Source: Falsigemmobacter intermedius
GTDB lineage: Bacteria; Pseudomonadota; Alphaproteobacteria; Rhodobacterales; Rhodobacteraceae
Direction: 5' to 3'
NCBI RefSeq assembly: GCF_004054105.1
Contig: NZ_SBLC01000016.1
Coordinates: 22,675 to 86,674, forward strand
DNA length: 64,000 bases
Positions 36,759 to 45,490 of this stretch are shown here, one piece after another. A program made the translations under genes and the position numbers. The notes beneath the pieces were generated by a model. The model was not told the origin of the DNA, did not search any database, and saw only the letters and a program-made list of their open reading frames with translations. The stretch's first letter is position 1. Each line of letters opens with the position of its first letter.

Positions 36759-36787
36759 AAAGGGTCGGCATTCTGCCGGCCCTTTTT
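36759..36787 (+). terminator. Rho-independent terminator after soxG
   Basis: AAAGGGTCGGCA (36759-36770) pairs with TGCCGGCCCTTT (36774-36785) with one G-T pair, and a T run follows. It ends the soxBDAG operon. Confidence 0.9.
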
Positions 36788-37093
36788 CTTTGCGACATGG
36801 CCCGCCGTTGCGCAGAAAATTACCCTCTGCATGGCTGAGGTTTCCGAATATGACCAAGGCGCAGGCCTCTGCGCAGGTTTCTGTTTGTAGTTCTCAATAC
36901 ATGCCTGTACAGATGTCTTCTGTCAGGATGTGACAGAACCGTGACAGAACCCGGCGCTCGTTCGAGGATCTGCCCGTTCCTGCCACAGGATCTGGGCGAT
37001 CGCCGTTCCGTCGAGCCGCTCAGCCTAAACATAAGTGAACGGAAAAGCCGGAGCTGGCCCCGGCACCCTATGGCCCGTGATGGAGAGCTGAGC
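36788..37093 (+). promoter_or_regulatory. TRAP-1 promoter region with TTCTGTCA operator array
   Basis: This gene-free 306-bp stretch precedes the first TRAP operon. It holds three copies of one 8-bp half-site: TTCTGTCA at 36918-36925, its inverse TGACAGAA at 36931-36938, and TGACAGAA again at 36942-36949. The first two form a perfect inverted repeat with a 5-nt spacer; the second and third are an 11-bp direct repeat (GTGACAGAACC). This looks like a cooperative operator. The regulator is not identified. Confidence 0.65.
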
Positions 37094-38086
37094 ATGACCG
37101 TCAAACTTCTGAGCCTGGCCCTTGCGGGCTGTCTGAGCCTGGCCTCGCCGGCGCTGTCGGAAACCGTTCTGAAAATCGCCACCGATTCCGGCGCCAAAGG
37201 CTCAGCCCCCGGCGATGCCATTGAGGCCTGGGCAAAGAAGATCGAAGACGGCACCCAGGGTGAAGTCAAATTCGAGATCTTCTACCAGAACGAACTCGGC
37301 GGTCAGCAGGAGGTTTTTGACCTTCTGATGGCAGGCGACGTTGATCTGATGCTCAACTGGCCGATGACCTCTTATGACCAGCGTATCTCGCTGCTTTACA
37401 CCCCCTATCTCTTCACCAACTGGGAAGACGGTCTGAAAGCCTATGCGCCCGACGGCTGGATGAGCGAGGCCATGGGCAAAATCTATGAAGATCAGGGTCT
37501 GGTCTTTATGGGCGCCTGGCCCGAGGGCTTCAACGGCATCGGCACCAAGGGTGGTCATGCAACCTCGGTCGAAGAGGCTGCGAAGTTCAAAGTCCGCGTC
37601 CCGCCGGTCTTCCCCTTCACCGAAATCGTTCAGGCGCTTGGCTATCAGACCGCGGCCATCGACTGGGGCGAGCTTTATTCCGCGATCCAGACCGGGATCG
37701 TGGCCGGTGACGGCGCCAATATCATCTTCTACGATCTGACCTATTTCCCGGATCTGCTGACCGACTGGACCTACACCCGCGCCCAGCTGATCACCGGTGT
37801 CCTGACCGCCAATGCTGAAAGCCTTGAAAAGCTCTCGCCGGAGCATCAGGAAGTTGTCCGCGCTGCCGCCCGCGAAGTGATGGAAGACCGGTTCGCCGCC
37901 GCAGAAGCCGCGAACATTGCCGATGCGGAGAAGTGGAAAGCGCTCGGCCATGCGTTCATCGAGCCTACTGAGGAGCAGATGAAGGCCATGGTCGCCACCG
38001 TGCGCGAGAAAGTCTGGCCGCAGATGGAGCCGCTGCTGGGCGAAGAGCTGATGACGCTCGTGCGTGAAAACGCATCGAAAATCTGA
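37094..38086 (+). CDS. TRAP transporter substrate-binding protein (DctP), transporter 1
   Basis: 330 residues from ATG 37094 with GATGGAGAG before it. A Sec signal peptide (VKLLSLALAGCLSLASPALS, residues 3-22) sends it to the periplasm. The DctP/DUF fold is shown by KFEIFYQNELGGQQEVFDLL and by KFKVRVPPVFPFTEIVQALG, where the conserved Arg binds the ligand carboxylate. It feeds the membrane proteins encoded directly downstream. The ligand, an organic anion, is unknown; the neighbouring sox operon hints at a methylated amino acid but a terminator separates them. Confidence 0.93.
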   Translation: MTVKLLSLALAGCLSLASPALSETVLKIATDSGAKGSAPGDAIEAWAKKIEDGTQGEVKFEIFYQNELGGQQEVFDLLMAGDVDLMLNWPMTSYDQRISLLYTPYLFTNWEDGLKAYAPDGWMSEAMGKIYEDQGLVFMGAWPEGFNGIGTKGGHATSVEEAAKFKVRVPPVFPFTEIVQALGYQTAAIDWGELYSAIQTGIVAGDGANIIFYDLTYFPDLLTDWTYTRAQLITGVLTANAESLEKLSPEHQEVVRAAAREVMEDRFAAAEAANIADAEKWKALGHAFIEPTEEQMKAMVATVREKVWPQMEPLLGEELMTLVRENASKI

Positions 38087-38094
38087 GCCGGATC

Positions 38095-38601
38095 ATGCTC
38101 GGCTTTTTGAAACTCTGCGACAGGGGGCTTGACGGCCTCCTGCGCGTCCTGGTGATCGTGACCTCTGCGGTGATTACACTTGCACTGGTTGCGCTTGTTA
38201 TCCTGCGGTATTTCTTTGATCTTTCGCTCGCTGGTATGCATGAGACGAGCCTCTTTGCCGCCATGTGGCTTTACATGGGCGGCGCGGTTCTTGCGACCCG
38301 GCGGCGCGAGCATCTGGTGGTGGATTTCCTTGCCGGCTCATTGCAGTCGCCGCGTGCAAAGGCGCTGCATGATCTGCTGATCTCGGTGCTGACCCTGGTG
38401 GTGGTGGTGTTCTTTGCCCAATGGGTCTGGGGCATGTTCGCCTGGGGGATGAAGCGCCCGCAGACCATCCCGGTTCTCAATGTGCCCCTGTGGTGGGCTC
38501 AGGCGCCTCTGGCTTTGATGGTGGTCTCGGCCGCGCTTTACGGCCTGCGCGATCTGGCGCGGGCGGTCTGTGCGCTGAAATGCGCCGGTCTGAAAGGATA
38601 A
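38095..38601 (+). CDS. TRAP transporter small membrane protein (DctQ), transporter 1
   Basis: 168 residues with four hydrophobic segments, the usual DctQ topology (for example VIVTSAVITLALVALVILRY and the segment LLISVLTLVVVVFFAQWVWG). It pairs with the DctM protein encoded 4 nt downstream. Spacing of 8 nt from the dctP stop shows one operon. Confidence 0.92.
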   Translation: MLGFLKLCDRGLDGLLRVLVIVTSAVITLALVALVILRYFFDLSLAGMHETSLFAAMWLYMGGAVLATRRREHLVVDFLAGSLQSPRAKALHDLLISVLTLVVVVFFAQWVWGMFAWGMKRPQTIPVLNVPLWWAQAPLALMVVSAALYGLRDLARAVCALKCAGLKG

Positions 38602-38605
38602 AGCC

Positions 38606-39895
38606 GTGGAATCGCTTTTCGTTCTGCTTTTGCTTCTGGCGCTTCTGGGGCTGGGTCTGCCCGTGGCCTGGTCTTTCGCCGGTGTCGTCGCGGCTCTGGC
38701 CTGGGTCTATGATGCCAATCTCAACACCCTGATGCTTCAGGGATTTCGCTCGCTGAACTCGGTGATCCTGCTGGCGCTGCCGCTGTTTATTCTGGCGGGC
38801 TACCTGATGGAATCGGGTGGCATCGCCGGGCGTCTGATCGCCTTTATTGAGATGCTGATCGGCCGGCGGCGCGGCGGTATGGGCACTGCGATGGTCGGAG
38901 CCTCGGGCCTTTTCGGCGCGATTGCGGGCACGGCCTCGGCGGCGGTTGCGGCAATCGGCACGCTGATGATCGACCCGATGGAGAAGCGCGGCTATCCGCG
39001 CGGCTATTCGGCGGCGCTGCTGGGAATTTCCTCGCTGATCGGCATTCTGATCCCGCCCTCGATCACCATGATCCTCTTTGCCGTGGCGACGCAGCAGTCG
39101 GTGGCGGCCTGTTTTGCGGCCTCGATCGTTCCGGGTCTGCTGCTGATGGGCGGGCTGATGGTCTTCAACCGCTTTCAGGTCGGCCGCAGTTTTCATGAGA
39201 CCCCCGCGCCCGCGGCTCTGCCGATGCGCGAAAAGATGGCGATCACCGCGCGGACCCTTCCGGCCCTGCTGGTGCCGCTGATCATCATCGGCGGGATCTA
39301 TGGGGGTGTCTTTACCCCCACAGAGGCTGCAGCCTTTGCCGTGCTTGCAGCGGTTCTGATCGGCATGTTCATCTACCGCGATATGACCGTGAAGAAGATG
39401 TGCAACAGCGCGGTGCAGGCGGCGGAGACGACCGGCTCAATCGTGCTGATCCTGCTCTTTTCCTTCATCATCGGCCGGATCATGGTCTCGCAGCGCATCC
39501 CGCAGGAGCTGACCGAGCTGGTTATGGCCGCGGTTGAGGATCCGATCCTCGTCATCCTGCTGGTGGTGAGCTTTCTGATTGTGGTCGGTGCGATCATTGA
39601 TGACGTCTCGATCACCGTGGTCATCGCCCCGCTGCTGCTGCCGCTGATGGTCTCGGTGGATGTTCATCCGGTGCATTTCGCGTCCATCGTGGCGACCTCT
39701 GTGGTGATCGGTGCCAACAGCCCGCCGATGGCACCGCTGCTCTATATGGCATGCCGGATCGGCAAAGCGCCGGTGGGACAGGCCGTGATGCCGGCACTGA
39801 AGCTGATCCTCTGGGTGGCAATGCCGCTGATGCTGGTCACGACTTTTGTCCCGGCACTGTCGCTGGCGCTGCCACGCTGGCTGGGCCTGATGTAA
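38606..39895 (+). CDS. TRAP transporter large membrane protein (DctM), transporter 1
   Basis: 429 residues starting at GTG 38606. About 12 hydrophobic segments with the DctM signatures GAIAGTASAAVAAIGTLMID, then ISSLIGILIPPSITMILFA, and a late GANSPPMAPLLY. It forms the sodium-driven channel of the transporter. A strong terminator follows. Confidence 0.95.
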   Translation: MESLFVLLLLLALLGLGLPVAWSFAGVVAALAWVYDANLNTLMLQGFRSLNSVILLALPLFILAGYLMESGGIAGRLIAFIEMLIGRRRGGMGTAMVGASGLFGAIAGTASAAVAAIGTLMIDPMEKRGYPRGYSAALLGISSLIGILIPPSITMILFAVATQQSVAACFAASIVPGLLLMGGLMVFNRFQVGRSFHETPAPAALPMREKMAITARTLPALLVPLIIIGGIYGGVFTPTEAAAFAVLAAVLIGMFIYRDMTVKKMCNSAVQAAETTGSIVLILLFSFIIGRIMVSQRIPQELTELVMAAVEDPILVILLVVSFLIVVGAIIDDVSITVVIAPLLLPLMVSVDVHPVHFASIVATSVVIGANSPPMAPLLYMACRIGKAPVGQAVMPALKLILWVAMPLMLVTTFVPALSLALPRWLGLM

Positions 39896-39902
39896 GAAAG
39901 AA

Positions 39903-39927
39903 AGCCGGCGGAGACGCCGGCTTTTTT
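39903..39927 (+). terminator. Rho-independent terminator after TRAP transporter 1
   Basis: AGCCGGCG (39903-39910), loop GAGA, CGCCGGCT (39915-39922), then TTTTT. Confidence 0.92.
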
Positions 39928-39961
39928 ATGTCTGCCCATCGGATTACGGGGCGAAGTTAAA

Positions 39962-39990
39962 GCAGCGCCTGAAGATCGGTCAGGCGTTGC
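39962..39990 (+). other. Hairpin in the region upstream of the thiolase operon
   Basis: GCAGCGCCTGA (39962-39972) pairs with TCAGGCGTTGC (39980-39990), 11 bp with one G-T pair and a 7-nt loop. No T run follows. It sits 300 nt before the thiolase gene inside a 389-bp gene-free stretch (39896-40284) which otherwise shows no gene. It may be an operator, an untranslated-leader structure or a second end-of-transcript hairpin. Confidence 0.4.
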
Positions 39991-40284
39991 CTCTGATGAC
40001 ACGGCGCTGTGGAACCTGATCCTCCCGGCGGGAACCACGCTGCCCGTCCTCCTCCACATCACGTCACTCCCGAAGCAGCCATGGCTGCAGGGGGTGAGCC
40101 GCCCGGTCAATACCGGCTGCGGGCCATCCGCCTCAACCCGCGCTCTCACGAATATCCCGCTCGTCTTCTCGTCGAATGCGACGATGCCGCGCGGTTCCGG
40201 CCGGACTAGCCTTGTCATCAGGAGCGGGCGGCTCCGGCCCGGTGCAGACGGGGGCGGTCTGCCTGAGAGGACGGGAGGGACAGC

Positions 40285-41463
40285 ATGGCAGAGGCATATA
40301 TCGTCAGCGCAATACGTACGGCGGGCGGGCGAAAGGGGGGGCGGCTTTCGAACTGGCACCCCGCTGATCTGGCCGCAGAGGTGATTGATGCGCTGGTCGC
40401 CCGCAGCGGGGCGGCGCCTGACAGCATTGACGATGTGGTGCTGGGCTGTGTGGGTCAGGTGGGCGAGCAGGCCTTTAACATTGCGCGCAATGCGGTGCTG
40501 GCCTCGTCGCTGCCCGAAAGCGTGCCGGGAACCTCTGTCGACCGGCAATGCGGCTCCTCGCAGCAGGCGATCCATTTTGCGGCTCAGGCGGTGATGTCGG
40601 GCACCATGGACTGCGTGATCGCGGCCGGGGTCGAATCCATGAGCCGCGTCCCCATGGGCATGGCCGACTGGCTGCCGCGTAAAAACGGCTACGGCAGCTA
40701 CATCAGCCCCAATATCCGCCGCCGCTATCCGGGGATCATCTTCAACCAGTTTGAAGGCGCTGAGATGATCGCGCGCAAATACGGCTTCTCGCGGGAGATG
40801 CTCGACGCCTATGCGCTTCGCAGCCACCAGCGCGCGGCAGAGGCCGAGGACAAGGGCCATTTCACCGATGAAATCCTGCCCGTCGCGCTGCGCAATGAGG
40901 CGTTTGAGCCGACCGGAGAGATGCATCTGCACGACGAAGGCATCCGCCGCACCGCGAGTGCCGAGGGTCTGGCGGGGCTTGCGCCACTGGTTGAGGGCGG
41001 CGTTCTGACCGCCGGAAACGCCAGCCAGATGTGTGACGGTGCCGCCGGGGTGATGGTGGTCAATGAGGCCGGGCTGAAGCGCCTCGGCGTCGCCCCCCTG
41101 GCGCGGATTGTGCATATGTCGGTGACCGGTGCCGATCCGGTGGTCATGCTTGAAGCGCCGATCCCGGCCACGAAACGCGCCCTCGGCCTTGCGGGTCTGT
41201 CGATTGATGACATTGATCTTTTTGAGGTGAATGAGGCCTTTGCGCCGATCCCGCTGGCCTTTCAGGCCGCAACCGGCGCGGATCCGGCGCGGGTGAATGT
41301 GCGCGGCGGTGCCATTGCGCTTGGCCACCCCCTTGGCGGCAGCGGCGCCAAACTGATGACCACGCTGATCCACGCGCTTGGCAAACGCAAAGCCCGCTAC
41401 GGCCTGCAGACCATGTGCGAGGGCGGCGGTCTGGCCAATGTCACCATCATTGAGCGGCTCTGA
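40285..41463 (+). CDS. Thiolase (acetyl-CoA acyltransferase)
   Basis: 392 residues. Catalytic residues are Cys89 (VDRQCGSSQQA), the His of IALGHPLGGSG and the Cys of TMCEGGGLAN. It cleaves a 3-oxoacyl-CoA with CoA to acetyl-CoA and a shorter acyl-CoA. It leads an operon with an enoyl-CoA hydratase and a TRAP transporter; its stop and the next ATG share one base. It could also act as the missing PcaF, but its sequence start does not look like typical PcaF. Confidence 0.92.
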   Translation: MAEAYIVSAIRTAGGRKGGRLSNWHPADLAAEVIDALVARSGAAPDSIDDVVLGCVGQVGEQAFNIARNAVLASSLPESVPGTSVDRQCGSSQQAIHFAAQAVMSGTMDCVIAAGVESMSRVPMGMADWLPRKNGYGSYISPNIRRRYPGIIFNQFEGAEMIARKYGFSREMLDAYALRSHQRAAEAEDKGHFTDEILPVALRNEAFEPTGEMHLHDEGIRRTASAEGLAGLAPLVEGGVLTAGNASQMCDGAAGVMVVNEAGLKRLGVAPLARIVHMSVTGADPVVMLEAPIPATKRALGLAGLSIDDIDLFEVNEAFAPIPLAFQAATGADPARVNVRGGAIALGHPLGGSGAKLMTTLIHALGKRKARYGLQTMCEGGGLANVTIIERL

Positions 41464-42254
41464 TGACCCGGCTTATCCTTGAAAAGGAAGGCGCGCTGGC
41501 CCGGCTGACCATGGAAGGCCCGGCGCGCAATGCGCTGACGCTGGATCTGCAGCGCAACCTGCGCGCGGCCCTGTCCGATCTGACGGCGGCGGGCGAAACG
41601 CGGCTTTTGATCCTGCGCGGGGCAGGCGGCGCATTCTGCTCCGGCGCTTCGCTGGGCGATCTGCAGGGGGCCGGGACTGAGAGCCTTGGCACCACGGTCT
41701 CGCGGCAGATGGAAGAAATCTCGAACCGCGTGATCGAGGATCTGCAGTCAGTGCCCTTCACCACAATCTCGGTGGTTGAGGGGGCGGCGGCCGGAGCGGG
41801 GGCGAGCCTTGCGCTGGCCACCGATCTGACGCTCGCGGCAGAGAGTGCCTTTTTTCTCTTTCCCTTTGCACCCAACCTCGGGCTGATGCCCGATCTGGGC
41901 GCCACCCATGTGCTGAGCGAAAGGCTCGGTCAGGCGCGGGCTATGGGGGTATCTCTGCTCGGCGGGCGCCTCAGCGGCCGGCAGGCGGCGGACTGGGGAC
42001 TGATCTGGCAGGCGCTGCCCGATGCGGATCTGGAAAACGGGCTTGAGACGGTAGTGCAGAGCCTTCTGGCCGCGCCCGCGGGCATGGCCCCCGCTCTGCG
42101 CCGTCTTTTCGCCGCGGCCAGGGGCAATGATCTTTGCTCGCAGATGGCTCTGGAGGCTGAGGTTCAGCGCCATCACCTCGACAGCGCCGCCTTTGAGGAG
42201 GGGCGTCGCGCTTTTCTCGAAAAACGGCCGGCCCGCTTTCACGGCCCGGCGTGA
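41463..42254 (+). CDS. Enoyl-CoA hydratase/isomerase family protein
   Basis: 263 residues of the crotonase fold. The oxyanion-hole block is LILRGAGGAFCSGASLGDL and the second is VEGAAAGAGASLALATDLTL. The usual two catalytic Glu positions are replaced by non-acidic residues near FAPNLGLMPDLGATHVLS (Asp is present), so it may be an isomerase or hydrolase rather than a hydratase. Located between the thiolase and TRAP genes. Confidence 0.85.
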   Translation: MTRLILEKEGALARLTMEGPARNALTLDLQRNLRAALSDLTAAGETRLLILRGAGGAFCSGASLGDLQGAGTESLGTTVSRQMEEISNRVIEDLQSVPFTTISVVEGAAAGAGASLALATDLTLAAESAFFLFPFAPNLGLMPDLGATHVLSERLGQARAMGVSLLGGRLSGRQAADWGLIWQALPDADLENGLETVVQSLLAAPAGMAPALRRLFAAARGNDLCSQMALEAEVQRHHLDSAAFEEGRRAFLEKRPARFHGPA

Positions 42255-42283
42255 CCGACGACCCGCGTCAGGGAGGAACAGGG

Positions 42284-42826
42284 ATGAGTGAACCCCAAAC
42301 CGTCAGGGTCAGCGCCTTCGGGCTTGTCCTTGAACGTGCGACCCACTGGCTGGCGATGGCCGGAACGGTCTGCGTGCTGTTGATGATGCTGCACATCACG
42401 CTGGAAGTCGTGCTGCGCTATACCCTTGGGATCGTTCTGCCGGGCACGCTGATTTACGTGGCCAATTACTACATGCTGTTCGTGCTGTTCCTGCCCTTTG
42501 CGCTGCTGGAACTGAAAAACCGCCATCTGGCGGTGGATGTTGTGGTGCAGCATCTGCCTGAGGGGGTGCAGCGCTTTCTCAAGCTGATGGCCAGGGTTGT
42601 GACGACGCTCATCATGGGCGCGATGACCTGGGCGGCCTGGGGCCAGGCCATGGGTAAATTCCGGCTGGGTGAGACCATCGATCAGGGCAACAGCTCTGTC
42701 ATCGTCTGGCCCGGGTATTTCGCCATCGTGGCGGGCTGCGCACTGATGACGCTGGTTGCCGCGGCCCGGGCGCTCGAGCTGATCGTGAACCGCGATCTGG
42801 GTCTTGGTGAGGAGAGCAGCGAATGA
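42284..42826 (+). CDS. TRAP transporter small membrane protein (DctQ), transporter 2
   Basis: 180 residues from ATG 42284, preceded by GGAGGAACAGG; the GTG at 42251 is upstream but lacks a site. Four hydrophobic segments (for example ATHWLAMAGTVCVLLMMLHI). It overlaps dctM by 4 nt (ATGA). Confidence 0.9.
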   Translation: MSEPQTVRVSAFGLVLERATHWLAMAGTVCVLLMMLHITLEVVLRYTLGIVLPGTLIYVANYYMLFVLFLPFALLELKNRHLAVDVVVQHLPEGVQRFLKLMARVVTTLIMGAMTWAAWGQAMGKFRLGETIDQGNSSVIVWPGYFAIVAGCALMTLVAAARALELIVNRDLGLGEESSE

Positions 42827-44130
42827 GTGACGTCTCCATCGGCCTCAGCCTTCTGGGCCTGCTGATCTGCCTTCTGATGCTGCGCATGCCCATCGGGATC
42901 ACGCTGATCTCGGTCTCTTTCTCGGGGCTCTGGATCCTGAAGGGGCCGAAAGTAGCCTGGGGGGCGCTGGCGATGATCCCCTATCAGTTCTCAGCCAGCT
43001 GGGTGCTTTCATCGATCCCGATGTTTCTGCTGCTGGGATATATCTGCTTTTACATGGGGCTGACCCAGGGGCTGTTTCGGGCCGCAAGGCTATGGCTGTC
43101 CTGGCTGCCGGGCGGCTTGGGCATCTCGGCGATTGCAGGGGCTGCGGGTTTTGCCGCCGTCTCAGGCTCCTCGATCGCCTGCTCGGCCACCATCGGACGG
43201 ATTGCCGTGCCGGAGATGCTGAAGGCGCGCTATGAGCCGGGTTTTGCCGGGGCGCTGGTCGCAGCGGCAGGCACCATCGGCGCGCTGATCCCGCCCTCGA
43301 TCATCCTGATCCTTTACGGGATCATCGCGCAACAATCGATTGCCAAGCTGTTTCTGGGGGGCCTCGCGGCAGGTCTGGTCACGATTTTTGCCTATGTCAC
43401 GCTGATCTTTCTGCGCGCAAAATTCCAGCCCGGCGTCGCGCCACGCATCGATGTGCAGGTGACCCGCGCCGAAAAGCTCGCGGCTTTGTGGGAGACCTGG
43501 CCGCTGATCCTGACCGTGATCACGATTTTCGGCGGCATCTTCTTCGGGGTTTTCACCCCGACCGAGGCCGGCGCTGCGGGGGCTTTCATCGCGCTGATCA
43601 TCGCCATCGCCAAGGGTGAATTTACCTGGAAGCGGTTGCAGACGGCCGCCTTTGAGACGCTGCTTTCGACCTCGATGCTGTTGATCATCGGCATCGGCGC
43701 TTCGCTTCTGACGCGGTTTCTGACCATCTCGGGGGCGGCGAAATATCTCTCAGGCCTGGTGATTTCAGCCGGGGTCGATCCGACGCTGCTGATGATCGGC
43801 ATGGTGCTAATCTATCTGCTGCTGGGCATGTTCCTTGAGCCGCTGGGCTGCATGCTGCTGACGCTGCCGATCCTTTTGCCGATCCTGCACGCCCAGGGCT
43901 TCGATATGATCCTCTTCGGGATCATCCTGTGCAAACTGCTGGAGATCGGCATGCTGACGCCGCCGGTGGGGATGAACGTCTTTGTCGTGAAATCGGTGGT
44001 CGGAAATTCGATCCGGACCGGCCAGATTTTCCGCGGCGTGATGTGGTTCATCATCCTCGATCTCTGCCTCGTGGCGCTGTTCTGGACGGTGCCTGAGATC
44101 ATCACGACCCTGCCTGCGATGATCCGCTGA
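42823..44130 (+). CDS. TRAP transporter large membrane protein (DctM), transporter 2
   Basis: 435 residues, about 12 hydrophobic segments. The DctM motifs are AAVSGSSIACSATIGRIAVP, then AAGTIGALIPPSIILILYG, and ILCKLLEIGMLTPPVGMNVF. It is part of the same operon as the thiolase, which suggests that the imported acid is activated and degraded by the CoA pathway encoded around it. Confidence 0.94.
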   Translation: MSDVSIGLSLLGLLICLLMLRMPIGITLISVSFSGLWILKGPKVAWGALAMIPYQFSASWVLSSIPMFLLLGYICFYMGLTQGLFRAARLWLSWLPGGLGISAIAGAAGFAAVSGSSIACSATIGRIAVPEMLKARYEPGFAGALVAAAGTIGALIPPSIILILYGIIAQQSIAKLFLGGLAAGLVTIFAYVTLIFLRAKFQPGVAPRIDVQVTRAEKLAALWETWPLILTVITIFGGIFFGVFTPTEAGAAGAFIALIIAIAKGEFTWKRLQTAAFETLLSTSMLLIIGIGASLLTRFLTISGAAKYLSGLVISAGVDPTLLMIGMVLIYLLLGMFLEPLGCMLLTLPILLPILHAQGFDMILFGIILCKLLEIGMLTPPVGMNVFVVKSVVGNSIRTGQIFRGVMWFIILDLCLVALFWTVPEIITTLPAMIR

Positions 44131-44136
44131 CAAACC

Positions 44137-44160
44137 GCAGCCCCCCGTGCAGGGGGCTGC
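44137..44160 (+). other. Hairpin between dctM and dctP of transporter 2
   Basis: GCAGCCCCC (44137-44145) and GGGGGCTGC (44152-44160) form a 9-bp stem without a T run. Such hairpins between TRAP or ABC genes often protect or attenuate mRNA, setting a higher level of binding protein. Confidence 0.6.
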
Positions 44161-44223
44161 ACAACCAGACGGCCCCCGGGGATTAGGGAGCGGAGGGCCG
44201 GATATTTCAAACGGGAGGATAAC

Positions 44224-45375
44224 ATGAAGAAGAATAAAACGTTCGCCGCAGCTCTCACCCTGGCGTTAAGCCTTGGCGCAGGCGCGGCCCAGGCCGACCG
44301 CACGCTGAGCTATGCCCATGGCTTCCCGCCGGGCTCGGACACCGACAAGGCAACCGCAAGCCTCTCGGCCAGAATTGATGAGCTGACCGGCGGCAAGATC
44401 AAAATCGAAGCCTATCCGATGTCGCTTCTGAACTTCCTGGAGACCCCGGACGGCATCCGCGACGGCATGGCCGATATGGGCTGGTCGGTTCCGGCCTATG
44501 CGCCCGCGCTCTTCCCGCGCACCAATATGCTGGCGGAACTGAATATGCAGACGCTCTTTGCCGGGCGCACCTCAAACCTGAACATGGCCTATGCGGGGGC
44601 CATGGGTGAATATATCATGCTGCACTGTGCCGACTGCCGTGCGGAATATACCAAACACAATCAGGTCTATACCGGCTTCACCGCCTCGACCAACTATGGC
44701 CTGCAATGCGTGAAGCCCGTGACCACGCTTGAGGACATCAAGGGCAAGCGTCTGCGCGTGGCGGGGGCGCAATGGGCCCGCTGGGCGACCGCGCTCGGGG
44801 CGACCTCCGTGTCGCTGCCGCTCAATGAAATCTTTGAGGGGCTGAGCCAGGGCGTGATCGACTGCGTGGTCACCGCGATCCCGGAGCTGACCAATATGGG
44901 TCTGGTCGATGTCATCAAAGCGATTGAGCCGTCGATCCCGGGCGGCACCTTCGCCTCGAATGCCATGGCCAACGTCAACCTCGACGTCTGGAAGGGTCTG
45001 AGCGCCGAAGAGCGTGAGGCCATGTTCAAAGCCGTCAACGCCTATGCCGCCGATGTCACCTGGCGCTATGAAGCCTCGGACCGTGCCGCCGTTGAGACCG
45101 CAAAGGCCGCCGGGATTGAGATCACCAGGGCCGATGAAGGGCTGATGGAGTTCTCGCGCGAGTTTGCCACCAAAGAGGCCAAAGAGGTGATCGGCAAAGC
45201 CTATGCTGAGAAATTCGGCATCGAAAACGCCCAGCAGATGATCGATGACTTCCTGCCGATCCTTGAGAAATGGATGGGTCTGACCGCCAATATCAATTCG
45301 GCGGAAGAAATCGAGAAACTCTATTGGTCGGAAGTCTATGAAAAGCTCGACCGTGCCTCTTACGGTCTGAACTGA
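44224..45375 (+). CDS. TRAP transporter substrate-binding protein (DctP), transporter 2
   Basis: 383 residues, long for DctP. A Sec signal peptide (AAALTLALSLGAGAAQA) is followed by a DctP fold: YAHGFPPGSDTDKATASLSA, then IKGKRLRVAGAQWARWATAL with the ligand Arg, and SQGVIDCVVTAIPELTNMGL. Four Cys (two in HCADCRAE) may form disulfides or a lid. The gene is last in its operon and starts after GGGAGGATAAC. Substrate is probably a carboxylate handled by the surrounding CoA-dependent pathway. Confidence 0.92.
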   Translation: MKKNKTFAAALTLALSLGAGAAQADRTLSYAHGFPPGSDTDKATASLSARIDELTGGKIKIEAYPMSLLNFLETPDGIRDGMADMGWSVPAYAPALFPRTNMLAELNMQTLFAGRTSNLNMAYAGAMGEYIMLHCADCRAEYTKHNQVYTGFTASTNYGLQCVKPVTTLEDIKGKRLRVAGAQWARWATALGATSVSLPLNEIFEGLSQGVIDCVVTAIPELTNMGLVDVIKAIEPSIPGGTFASNAMANVNLDVWKGLSAEEREAMFKAVNAYAADVTWRYEASDRAAVETAKAAGIEITRADEGLMEFSREFATKEAKEVIGKAYAEKFGIENAQQMIDDFLPILEKWMGLTANINSAEEIEKLYWSEVYEKLDRASYGLN

Positions 45376-45397
45376 CAGGATTTTTTCTCCGGATTTG

Positions 45398-45430
45398 CCG
45401 CGCGGGCGCTTGCCCGCGCGGTGACTTTTT
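45398..45430 (+). terminator. Rho-independent terminator after dctP of transporter 2
   Basis: CCGCGCGGGC (45398-45407), loop GCTT, GCCCGCGCGG (45412-45421), then TGACTTTTT. Confidence 0.88.
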
Positions 45431-45490
45431 CATTTACTGCTGCCAGGGGCGCAGGTGCCGGAGAGGACGGCTGCGACAGGGGAGAGCGAC

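Noticed and set aside
39742..41373. 543-codon frame antisense to dctM end and thiolase
   Set aside because: Crosses a terminator and two genes, no domain.
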